From: Microbacterium sp.
GTDB taxonomy: Bacteria > Actinomycetota > Actinomycetes > Actinomycetales > Microbacteriaceae
Length of the DNA stretch: 5,149 nt
Assembly (NCBI GenBank): GCA_031286555.1
Contig: JAITUD010000144.1
Location: forward strand, 1 to 5,149
Direction of reading: 5' to 3'
Shown: positions 1 through 5,149 of the stretch, piece after piece
Numbering within the stretch: the stretch's first letter is position 1
Layout of the letters: each line of letters starts with the position of its first letter
Program-made: the position numbers and the translations under genes
Notes under the pieces: model-generated
Databases searched by the model: none
What the model was told of the DNA's origin: nothing
Seen by the model: the letters and a program-made list of their open reading frames with translations, nothing else

Positions 1-1079
1 TCGCGGATGTTCGCCAGCACCACGTCCTTGGTGTCGAGCAGCCCATGCCCGGCCGTGCCGAGCTGCGCCTGCTGCAGGCCTGTCTCATCGCGGTCGAGCA
101 TGATCAGCTCGGCGGGGCCGAACTTCGACAGTTGCCGGCACAGCTCCGACCCGATCGACCCTCCCGCGCCCGTTACCAGCACGCGCTTGCCCGCGACGTA
201 CCCGGCGATCAGCTCGACGTTCGTGTCGACCGGATGCCGGCCGATGAGGTCTTCGATCTCGATGTCGCGCACATCCACGCCACCCGGGTCCAGCATCATG
301 TCGGTCAGGCTGGGCGTGACCGAGACGGCGACGCCCGCGGCATCCGCCTGGTCGCTCCACTCGCGCAGCTGCACGCTGTCGGCACTGCCCATCGCGATGA
401 TCACCCGCGTCGCGCCGGTCTGCTGCGCGACCGCGGCCAGCTGGGCCGTCCGGCCCAGCACTGGCACGCCGCGCAGCACCAGATGCTTCTTCGCGGGATC
501 GTCGTCGAGCAGACCCACAGGGCGGATCGGCGACGTCGGGTCGGTGATGATCGAGTGCAGCAGGCGGTCGCCCAGATATCCTGCGCCCGCGATCAGCGTG
601 GGCTCGGCGTCGTCAGCCGGCTTGCGCGAGCGCTCGACCGTCGCACGCGCCACGTAGCGGATGCCGAACATCACGACGAGCACGAACGGCGCTGCCAGCA
701 GCACAGTGCCGCGCGGCACGTGCACCGCATTGCCGAACGGGATGACGAAGAGCGAGAGCAGGATCGCGATGCCGGCGACAGTGAGGCCGAGAGCCCGCAC
801 CTCGCTGAACGAGCCGTACGCGTAACGCCCGCGGTACAGGCCCAGCCCGAAGCCCGCGATCAGTTGCAGGATCGCGGCGACGACGCCCAGCCCGATCGTG
901 GCGATCCAACCGCCGGGCGGCAGGTCGAATTCCAGTCGCAGCGCGACGGCGAAGACCATTCCGAGAATCCAGACGACGGCGTCCGCCGCCGCCACCAGAG
1001 TGCGGCGCCGCTGCTGCTGCACCGAAACCTTCACTGCATCTGTCTCGAGTTCCCCCCGGACACGATCATCCCATGCCAT
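1..1079 (-). CDS. CapD/WbpM/PglF-type nucleotide-sugar 4,6-dehydratase (polysaccharide biosynthesis protein), N-terminal part, cut by window edge
   Basis: This reads open from an ATG at 1079 for 359 codons and leaves the window without a stop. About the first 145 residues hold four predicted membrane helices (roughly 28-49, 58-80, 94-115, 124-144). A first Rossmann-like domain follows with GAGYLG at 165-170. Then come an EDLIGR-x-PV linker (276-284) and the start of the NAD(P)-binding SDR domain with TGAGGSIGSEL at 303-313, plus a downstream LDRDE (328-332). This order is that of the long, membrane-anchored CapD/WbpM/PglF family, usually around 600 residues. These enzymes dehydrate UDP-GlcNAc-type sugars at the cytoplasmic face for capsule, O-glycan or wall polysaccharide synthesis. 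The catalytic region lies outside the window, so the exact reaction is not settled. GGAG at 1083-1086 lies only 3 nt before the ATG. A GTG at codon 16 is an alternative start with a weaker ribosome site. The gene is co-directional with the Tat-exported protein gene upstream, across a 176-bp gap. Confidence 0.93.
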   Translation of the reverse strand, partial: MAWDDRVRGELETDAVKVSVQQQRRRTLVAAADAVVWILGMVFAVALRLEFDLPPGGWIATIGLGVVAAILQLIAGFGLGLYRGRYAYGSFSEVRALGLTVAGIAILLSLFVIPFGNAVHVPRGTVLLAAPFVLVVMFGIRYVARATVERSRKPADDAEPTLIAGAGYLGDRLLHSIITDPTSPIRPVGLLDDDPAKKHLVLRGVPVLGRTAQLAAVAQQTGATRVIIAMGSADSVQLREWSDQADAAGVAVSVTPSLTDMMLDPGGVDVRDIEIEDLIGRHPVDTNVELIAGYVAGKRVLVTGAGGSIGSELCRQLSKFGPAELIMLDRDETGLQQAQLGTAGHGLLDTKDVVLANIR

Positions 1080-1255
1080 GTTCTCCCCGTTCAAGGCGCT
1101 CCGACGTGACCCGGCCTCCCAACCGGACGGCGAACACCCATCGAGATCTTCCCACAGTCGTTGTTCCGACTGATCTCATATTGCCGACAAATGTTCGCCC
1201 GAATGATTAATTCACCCTCGGCCTCACCCGGGGGTGAGCGCAAGCCCTGAGACTT
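1080..1255 (-). promoter_or_regulatory. Gap upstream of the capD-like gene; probable promoter region
   Basis: This 176-bp stretch has no supportable gene. Its part at about 1175-1213 is more AT-rich than the surroundings. Read on the minus strand it offers a weak pair, TTCGGG (1198-1203) and TATGAG (1175-1180), with 17-bp spacing. The -35 match is poor, so the precise boxes are doubtful. A separate promoter for the capD-like gene is plausible because a hairpin at 1223-1238 lies between it and the upstream gene. Confidence 0.3.
1223..1238 (-). terminator. Short GC hairpin after the Tat-exported protein gene; weak terminator candidate
   Basis: CTCACCC and GGGTGAG form a perfect 7-bp inverted repeat with 2 nt between. 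More realistically it is a 6-bp stem with a 4-nt loop. It starts 17 nt past the stop codon of the minus-strand gene ending at 1256. No T-run follows on the minus strand, so it may only attenuate or stabilise the transcript. Confidence 0.3.
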
Positions 1256-2056
1256 TCAGCACGTGAGCACCGGCACAGACGATCCGATGTCGTCGTTGGC
1301 CCAGATCGTGCCTGCGACCGGCCCGGTCGAGCATGTGCCTGTGTTGCGGGGCTGGAAGTAGAAGGTGAACTGCAGGACGAACGTTCCGTCCTGCCCCGCC
1401 GTGAATGAGAAGGTCGGGGTGTACGCCGTTGAGTAGGACCGGTTCGGTGCGGAACAGCCATCGGCCGGTGCGACCAGCTGAGATGTGCCGGCGATCCCCG
1501 GCTGATAGAGCATCGTCGTCCGTGTGACGACCCACGCCAGTTGTTCGGTCGCAGCGGTCTCTCCACCATGCACCAGAAGGCCGGCTCCCCTGCTGCAGGA
1601 AGAGCACTGGTTGCCGAAGTTGGACTTGATGTTCAGCGTGCCCGTGTAGGTGACGCCGGGGACAAGACCGGCGTATGTCGTCGTCACCACAGATTGCCCG
1701 TAAGTGGATCCGGTTGCATTGTCAACGCGACCTGCCATCGCCTGGTAGGTCTCCCACCAGCGGGTGACGTTGTCTCCTTGCCCAGTCGCGAATCCGGCAA
1801 GGTTGCCGGGGCTGCCCGGGGCGGGAGTCAGAGCGATCCCCGTCCTGGATGTCTCGCCAGTGCTGGTGGCGGTGATCGCGCCGGCGCAGACCGCGCCGCT
1901 GGCGGCCCTGGCCGGCACCGCCGTGGCGACGGCGATGACCGGCAGCGCCCATGCCACACCCTTGGTCAGCGTTCGACGCGAGAGGCCTCGCTCCTCGCGA
2001 AGGTCGCCTGCGCGCGTGCTCGAGCCGTCGCGATTGTCAACCTGTTTGTTACTCAT
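1256..2056 (-). CDS. Tat-exported, six-cysteine beta-rich protein of unknown function
   Basis: This encodes 266 residues. The start is the ATG at 2056, which has GGGGAGA (2061-2067) 4 nt upstream. An upstream in-frame GTG at 2113 has no ribosome site. The N-terminus is a twin-arginine signal: SRRTLTK at 26-32, a hydrophobic core at about 33-47, and a likely cleavage after ARA at 49-51. The mature part (about 215 residues) is rich in Thr, Ser, Gly and aromatic residues and looks all-beta. Examples are LVPGVTYTGTLNIKS (131-145), YTPTFSFTAGQDGTFVLQFTF (212-232) and a C-terminal NDDIGSSVPVLTC (254-266), which resembles the closing strand of carbohydrate-binding-type beta-sandwiches. Cysteines are at 57, 151, 154, 201, 242 and 266, enough for three disulfides. 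No sortase motif, lipobox or C-terminal membrane helix is present, so it is probably released or loosely wall-bound. I do not recognise a named family; glycan binding is only a guess. It diverges from a helix-turn-helix regulator gene, the likely controller. Confidence 0.82.
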   Translation of the reverse strand: MSNKQVDNRDGSSTRAGDLREERGLSRRTLTKGVAWALPVIAVATAVPARAASGAVCAGAITATSTGETSRTGIALTPAPGSPGNLAGFATGQGDNVTRWWETYQAMAGRVDNATGSTYGQSVVTTTYAGLVPGVTYTGTLNIKSNFGNQCSSCSRGAGLLVHGGETAATEQLAWVVTRTTMLYQPGIAGTSQLVAPADGCSAPNRSYSTAYTPTFSFTAGQDGTFVLQFTFYFQPRNTGTCSTGPVAGTIWANDDIGSSVPVLTC

Positions 2057-2060
2057 TCGA

Positions 2061-2067
2061 TCTCCCC
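2061..2067 (-). promoter_or_regulatory. Ribosome binding site that fixes the start of the Tat-exported protein
   Basis: On the minus strand GGGGAGA is followed by 4 nt (TCGA complement) and ATG at 2056. This is the only good Shine-Dalgarno match upstream of the twin-arginine signal. It supports the 266-residue form over a 285-residue form starting at GTG 2113. Confidence 0.75.
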
Positions 2068-2080
2068 GGTTCCCCAGACT

Positions 2081-2097
2081 GCGCACACGACGTGCGC
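2081..2097. promoter_or_regulatory. 17-bp palindrome between the divergent genes; operator or 5'-UTR hairpin candidate
   Basis: GCGCAC, 5 nt, GTGCGC is a perfect 6+5+6 inverted repeat. It is flanked by GACT (2077-2080) and AGTC (2108-2111), which can extend pairing if extra bases on one side bulge out. It lies between the predicted -10 box of the minus-strand gene (2116-2121) and its ribosome site. It could be a binding site for a dimeric regulator, such as the divergently encoded protein, or an RNA hairpin in the leader. Sequence alone does not decide. Confidence 0.4.
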
Positions 2098-2115
2098 GAG
2101 TGCGGTCAGTCACGG

Positions 2116-2121
2116 ACAGTA
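2116..2121 (-). promoter_or_regulatory. Possible -10 box for the Tat-exported protein gene
   Basis: Minus-strand TACTGT fits the actinobacterial TANNNT -10 pattern. Transcription would start near 2109, giving a leader of about 53 nt that includes the palindrome at 2081-2097. No good -35 sits at 17 bp; a TTGAAA occurs 23 bp upstream, which is too far. The call is weak. Confidence 0.3.
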
Positions 2122-2167
2122 TTCGTCCCCTGTTGACGGGCCTGTTTCAATCTGTAAACGCACCCTC

Positions 2168-2173
2168 TACGGT
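2168..2173 (+). promoter_or_regulatory. Possible -10 box giving a leaderless transcript of the regulator gene
   Basis: TACGGT matches TANNNT and ends 6 nt before the A of the ATG at 2180. That is where transcription would begin for a leaderless mRNA. The start codon has no convincing Shine-Dalgarno sequence, which agrees. The -35 at 17 bp is poor (TTTCAA, 2145-2150). A better TTGACG (2133-2138) lies further upstream and could instead pair with TAAACG (2155-2160) at 16 bp. Confidence 0.35.
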
Positions 2174-2179
2174 GTTGCC

Positions 2180-3061
2180 ATGAACGACAGATCGCTGTTC
2201 GCAGGGGAGTTGGACCGTGCGATCAGAGCGCGGGGACTCACGCTTCAGCGGCTCAGTCGGCGTCTCGCCGACCTGGGATCGCCAGTCAGCGTGGCTTCGC
2301 TGAGCCTGTGGCGCAACGGACATCGCGTGCCCACAGGCGACGAATCTCTTGAGGTCGTCTACCGCCTCGAGGAGTTGCTTGAGCTCGACGCGGATTCCCT
2401 CGCCCGCCTGCTCCCCGTGCATCCGCAGCTGAAAGCGAATCGGCATCGTTCGATCGATGAGTTCTACGCCGAGGAAGGAAAGTCATCCAATACTTCCGAG
2501 CTCGCGGAACGACTCGACGTGGATGCCGCCTCCGTGTTTCTGCGCAGCACGAACGAGAGGTTCGACATCGGCCCGGACCGTCAGATCAGCCTCTGCCGGA
2601 TTCAGAACTTCTGGGAGGCGCGCGTCGATCGGGCTCGGAGCGTGTACTTCACCTGGCGCTACGACTCCCCGGCGAAGGAGCCGATCGTCGCGTCGACGGC
2701 CGGTGCGCAGCTCGGCGCGACGCTCTTCGATGAGGAGAACGGCACTTACGCGGCCGAGTTCATCCTTCCCCGCCCGCTCCGCAAGGGCGAGACCGCGATC
2801 ACTGAGTACACCTTCGAGGGTCTCGGGGAGCGCGACGACGTCACCTGCCTGGACAACGGCCTCGCGCGGCACGTCGCCGAGGGGTCGATCTGGATTCAGT
2901 TCACGCCCGGGCACGAACCGACGGACCCTCATCTGCGTGTCCACGACGGGACGACGAAGTCGAGAACCCCTGCGTCACTCGAAGGTGGCGCGCTGCACCA
3001 CATCGTCAGGGGCTTCGGCCCTGGCTTGATCGGCTTCGATTGGACGTGGCCGCCGGCATGA
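2180..3061 (+). CDS. Helix-turn-helix (XRE-like) transcriptional regulator with C-terminal beta-rich domain
   Basis: This encodes 293 residues from ATG 2180. The frame is open upstream to 1541, but that stretch is antisense to the Tat-exported gene and lacks a ribosome site. Residues 5-78 form an XRE-like DNA-binding domain: LTLQRLSRRLADLG (20-33) as the first HTH helix, VSVASLSLWRNGHRVP (36-51) as turn and recognition helix, then a leucine-rich helix (57-78). Residues 79-118 look like a linker. Residues 119-293 are beta-rich, with RIQNFWEARVDRARSVYF (140-157), a FILPRPLRKGET segment (194-205), and WIQFTPGHEP (238-247). They end in a GFGPGLIGFDWTW stretch (278-290). From memory this layout, with a PRPLRRGE-like segment and a final G-x-x-W motif, recurs in actinobacterial XRE regulators; its ligand is unknown to me. 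It is cytoplasmic, without signal or membrane segments. It diverges from the Tat-exported gene across 123 bp, which suggests it regulates that gene and itself. Confidence 0.85.
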   Translation: MNDRSLFAGELDRAIRARGLTLQRLSRRLADLGSPVSVASLSLWRNGHRVPTGDESLEVVYRLEELLELDADSLARLLPVHPQLKANRHRSIDEFYAEEGKSSNTSELAERLDVDAASVFLRSTNERFDIGPDRQISLCRIQNFWEARVDRARSVYFTWRYDSPAKEPIVASTAGAQLGATLFDEENGTYAAEFILPRPLRKGETAITEYTFEGLGERDDVTCLDNGLARHVAEGSIWIQFTPGHEPTDPHLRVHDGTTKSRTPASLEGGALHHIVRGFGPGLIGFDWTWPPA

Positions 3062-3165
3062 CCGGTCATCAGCGGACTGTGCCCCGCCACGTTCGCGATG
3101 ACTCGGGCGGGCTCAGGTGCCGATGTTAGAGGCATCCTTACAGCGGAATCCGCCAGAATGATCGC
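3062..3165 (+). promoter_or_regulatory. Gap upstream of the LCP gene; probable promoter region
   Basis: This 104-bp stretch separates the regulator from the LCP gene. It holds a small perfect palindrome, GCGGA-A-TCCGC (3143-3153), and a -10-like CAGAAT (3154-3159) that ends 6 nt before the GTG start at 3166. No clear -35 or Shine-Dalgarno sequence is visible. An inverted repeat CCCGCC/GGCGGG (3083-3088 and 3106-3111) has a 17-nt loop and no T-run, so it is not a convincing terminator. Confidence 0.25.
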
Positions 3166-4182
3166 GTGACCGATATCTTCGCGCCCGAAGAGGCGCCTGA
3201 GCGTACCCGCCGCCGTCGCTGGCCGTGGGTCGTCGTGTTCACGGTACTGGGGATCTTCATCGCGGCCGCCGTCACCGGCGCCGTCTATCTGGGCCATCTG
3301 TCGTCGCTGTACGACCAGGCCGAGAAGCTGCCGGACTCGCAGGTGTTCCCCGATCCGTCGACGCGACCGACGCAGCCCGCTGACAGCGCCGACGGCAGGA
3401 ACATCCTGCTGCTCGGCTCCGACACCCGAGGATCCATGGGCAAGGATGTGAAGGACCTCCGCGGCCAGCGATCCGACACCATCATGCTCGTGCATGTCCC
3501 CTCCGACCGCTCCGGCGTGCAGGTCATCTCGATCATGCGCGACAACTGGGTGCCCATCCCCGGCCACGGCGAGGCCAAGATCAACGCGGCGCTGTCGTGG
3601 GGCGGCGTGCCGCTTCTGGTGCAGACCGTCGAGGGCATCTTCGGGGTGCCGATCGACCACGTCGCCATCGTCGACTTCGAGGGCTTCAAGGGCCTCTCCG
3701 AAGCCGTCGGCGGTGTCACGCTGAACAACGCGATCGCGTTCTCGTCGGACGGGCACGACTTCGCCCAGGGACAGATCACCGTCGAGGGTGACGCCGCCCT
3801 CGCCTATGTGCGCGCCCGCTACCCCTTCACCGACGGCGACTACCAGCGCGTGCGCAACCAGCAGGCGTTCGTGAAGGGCCTGATCGGAGAGCTGATCAGC
3901 AAGGACACGCTGACCAACCCGACACGCATCGCCGACTCGGTCGGGGCGATCTCGAAGTTCCTAGCCGTCGACTCCGGCCTGACCTCGCAGGTCGCCGCGC
4001 AGCTCGGCTTCGAGCTGAAGGATGTCCGCGCCGACGACATCATGTTCCTCACCTCGCCCACCCAGGGCACAGGCACGATCGGCGACCAGTCGATCGTCGT
4101 TCCCGACTGGACGGGACTGCGCGCACTCTCGGACGCGCTGAAGAACGACACGGTGCCGGCATACGCCGCGACCCAGAAGTGA
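3166..4182 (+). CDS. LCP (LytR-CpsA-Psr) family glycan-peptidoglycan phosphotransferase
   Basis: This is a complete 338-residue protein starting at GTG 3166. It has a basic cytoplasmic N-terminus (RTRRRR, 13-18), one membrane helix (about 20-42) and an extracytoplasmic LCP domain from about 78 to 245. The conserved LCP landmarks are present: NILLLGSDTR (79-88), RSDTIMLV (102-109), SIMRDNWV (122-129), KINAA (138-142), VDFEGF (169-174), and YVRARY with a following D225, R228, R230 and QQ (214-233). These correspond to the Asp/Arg residues that bind the pyrophosphate of a polyprenyl-linked glycan and Mg2+. LCP enzymes transfer such glycans (teichoic acids, capsule, arabinogalactan-type polymers) from the lipid carrier to peptidoglycan. 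The length is short for the family: there is no C-terminal LytR_C domain, only about 90 extra residues. The neighbouring capD-like and glmM genes fit a wall-glycan role, but the glycan transferred is unknown. There is no Shine-Dalgarno match, so initiation may be leaderless or weak. Transcription ends at the 4207-4244 hairpin. Confidence 0.97.
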   Translation: MTDIFAPEEAPERTRRRRWPWVVVFTVLGIFIAAAVTGAVYLGHLSSLYDQAEKLPDSQVFPDPSTRPTQPADSADGRNILLLGSDTRGSMGKDVKDLRGQRSDTIMLVHVPSDRSGVQVISIMRDNWVPIPGHGEAKINAALSWGGVPLLVQTVEGIFGVPIDHVAIVDFEGFKGLSEAVGGVTLNNAIAFSSDGHDFAQGQITVEGDAALAYVRARYPFTDGDYQRVRNQQAFVKGLIGELISKDTLTNPTRIADSVGAISKFLAVDSGLTSQVAAQLGFELKDVRADDIMFLTSPTQGTGTIGDQSIVVPDWTGLRALSDALKNDTVPAYAATQK

Positions 4183-4194
4183 GTGCTCACTCAC
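4179..4194. repeat. Inverted repeat overlapping the LCP stop codon
   Basis: GTGAGTG, CT, CACTCAC is a perfect 7-bp inverted repeat with a 2-nt spacer. It includes the TGA stop of the LCP gene (4180-4182). It lies 12 nt before the strong terminator and has no T-run of its own. It may help stabilise the 3' end or block read-through from glmM, or be chance. Confidence 0.5.
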
Positions 4195-4206
4195 CATCTG
4201 ATCAGA

Positions 4207-4244
4207 CATGAGAAAGGCCCCTCCGAGGAGGGGCCTTTCTCATG
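4207..4244. terminator. Bidirectional intrinsic terminator between convergent LCP and glmM genes
   Basis: Two 18-base arms (4207-4224 and 4227-4244) are exactly complementary around a GA centre. The core is GGCCCCTCC/GGAGGGGCC, flanked by AAA on the left and TTT on the right. Each strand therefore shows a GC-rich stem followed by a short U-run. The hairpin begins 24 nt after the LCP stop and 5 nt after the glmM stop, so it can end both transcripts and limit antisense read-through. Confidence 0.93.
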
Positions 4245-4249
4245 TTCGG

Positions 4250-5149
4250 TCAGAGCGCCAGGCGCTCCTTGACCACGACAGCCAGCTTGTCGGCGTGCAG
4301 GCGCGCCGTCTCGGCATCCGCAGCCTCGACCATCACACGCACGAGGGGCTCGGTGCCCGAAGCGCGGAGCAGCACGCGGCCGGTGTCGCCGAGCATTTCC
4401 TCGCACTCGCGCACGGCGCCGAGGACGAACTCGTCGTCGACACGGTTCTTGTCGACGCCCTTCACGTTCACGAGCACCTGCGGGTACACGGTCATGACCG
4501 ATGCCAGCTCGGCGAGCGACTTCTTGGTGCGTGCCATCTCGGCCACGATGTGCAGACCGGTGAGCACACCGTCGCCGGTGGTGGCGAAGTCGCTCATGAT
4601 CACGTGACCGGACTGCTCACCGCCCAGCGAGAAGCCGTTCGCGTTCATGTCCTCGAGCACGTAGCGGTCGCCGACGGCGGTCTGCCGGACCGTGATGCCG
4701 TGCTCGCGCATCGCGACGTGCAGGCCCAGGTTGCTCATCACCGTGGCGACGAGCGTGTCGTCCTTGAGCTTGCCGCGCTGCTTCATCGACACGGCGAGGA
4801 TCGCCATGATCTGGTCGCCGTCGACGACGTTGCCGTCGGCGTCCACAGCCAGGCAGCGGTCGGCGTCGCCGTCGTGCGCGATGCCGACGTCGGCCCCGAC
4901 ACGCACGACCTCGGCGGCCAGCTTGTCGAGGTGGGTCGAGCCCACGCCGTCGTTGATGTTGATGCCGTCGGGATCGGCGCCGATCACGGTCACCTTCGCG
5001 CCCGCGGTGCGGAACGCCTCGGGCGAGGCGCCGGATGCTGCGCCGTTGGCGCAGTCCAGCACGACGTGCAGGCCGTCCAGGCGGTGCGGCAGCGAGCCCA
5101 GCAGGTGCAGGACGTAGCGGTCCTCAGCATCCGAGAAGCGGCTCACGCG
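4250..5149 (-). CDS. glmM: Phosphoglucosamine mutase GlmM, C-terminal part, cut by window edge
   Basis: The visible 299 residues end at a TGA at 4250-4252; the N-terminal third lies beyond 5149. GlmM converts glucosamine-6-phosphate to glucosamine-1-phosphate in the cytoplasm, the step before GlmU makes UDP-GlcNAc for peptidoglycan and other glycans. Diagnostic motifs are in order: DCANGA (fragment residues 32-37), the metal-binding loop AHDGDADRC (91-99), the sugar-binding loop GGEQSGH (176-182), and the phosphate-binding RASGTEPLVRV (262-272). The GEQSGH loop and RASGTEP form separate GlmM from most phosphomannomutases of the same superfamily. The catalytic phosphoserine region is outside the window. 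A GTG near the window edge (5146) is an internal valine, not the start, because the family is about 445-450 residues. The gene converges on the LCP gene and shares its terminator. Confidence 0.98.
   Translation of the reverse strand, partial: RVSRFSDAEDRYVLHLLGSLPHRLDGLHVVLDCANGAASGASPEAFRTAGAKVTVIGADPDGININDGVGSTHLDKLAAEVVRVGADVGIAHDGDADRCLAVDADGNVVDGDQIMAILAVSMKQRGKLKDDTLVATVMSNLGLHVAMREHGITVRQTAVGDRYVLEDMNANGFSLGGEQSGHVIMSDFATTGDGVLTGLHIVAEMARTKKSLAELASVMTVYPQVLVNVKGVDKNRVDDEFVLGAVRECEEMLGDTGRVLLRASGTEPLVRVMVEAADAETARLHADKLAVVVKERLAL

Noticed and set aside
45..1109. Long plus-strand open frame rich in Arg, His, Ala and Gln
   Set aside because: It lies antisense to the capD-like gene, which has clear domains and membrane helices. 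The composition is typical of a shadow frame in GC-rich DNA, and no ribosome site or family motif is present.
1256..1300. Cell-wall sorting signal or lipid anchor on the exported protein
   Set aside because: The C-terminus ends in VPVLTC with no LPxTG-like motif, hydrophobic helix or basic tail, and no lipobox cysteine follows the signal peptide cleavage site.
2057..2113. Longer form of the exported protein starting at GTG 2113
   Set aside because: The GTG lies only 2 nt after the candidate -10 box and has no Shine-Dalgarno sequence, while ATG 2056 has a strong one. The Tat signal does not need the extra 19 residues.
2144..2159. GTTT...AAAC inverted repeat as a regulator operator
   Set aside because: Arms are only 4 bp with an 8-bp spacer and overlap possible promoter boxes, so it cannot be told from chance.
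1541..2179. Upstream extension of the regulator reading frame
   Set aside because: It is antisense to the Tat-exported gene and spans its promoter region. The helix-turn-helix domain begins right after ATG 2180, as expected for the family.
3083..3111. Inverted repeat CCCGCC/GGCGGG as terminator of the regulator gene
   Set aside because: The stem is 6 bp with a 17-nt loop and no T-run; chance is likely in this GC content.
2929..3756. Minus-strand open frame of 275 codons opposite the LCP gene
   Set aside because: The LCP gene has all family motifs in the plus frame. The antisense frame is rich in Asp, His, Arg and Val with no recognisable domain.

Overview
This window is from a high-GC Gram-positive bacterium. 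Codons are strongly GC-ending, one gene carries an actinobacterial regulator architecture, and an LCP-family wall-assembly protein sits beside a membrane-bound nucleotide-sugar dehydratase. The most likely group is Actinomycetota, probably Microbacteriaceae (Microbacterium-like). That placement is inferred from sequence style and protein resemblance, not from a search.

The layout is two minus-strand genes, then two plus-strand genes, then one minus-strand gene. Positions 1-1079 (minus) hold the N-terminal 359 codons of a CapD/WbpM/PglF-type polysaccharide biosynthesis protein that runs off the left edge. Positions 1256-2056 (minus) encode a 266-residue protein with a clear Tat signal peptide and six cysteines in a beta-rich mature part. 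Diverging from it across a 123-bp gap, 2180-3061 (plus) encodes a 293-residue helix-turn-helix regulator with a C-terminal beta-rich domain. Positions 3166-4182 (plus) encode a complete LytR-CpsA-Psr (LCP) phosphotransferase. Positions 4250-5149 (minus) hold the C-terminal 299 residues of phosphoglucosamine mutase GlmM, whose N-terminus lies off the right edge. The convergent LCP and glmM genes share a perfect 38-bp bidirectional terminator at 4207-4244.

The outer genes fit one theme, the cell envelope. GlmM makes glucosamine-1-phosphate for UDP-GlcNAc, CapD-like enzymes modify UDP-GlcNAc-type sugars for surface glycans, and LCP proteins attach finished glycans to peptidoglycan. The middle pair, a regulator divergent from a Tat-exported protein, is the least understood part. 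It looks like a small self-regulated module exporting a surface or secreted beta-sandwich protein. The best candidate for undescribed biology is this pair and its shared intergenic region, which holds a 17-bp palindrome and a possible leaderless promoter. No RNA genes, insertion sequences, CRISPR arrays or attachment sites were seen. No stretch over 300 bases lacks a gene.
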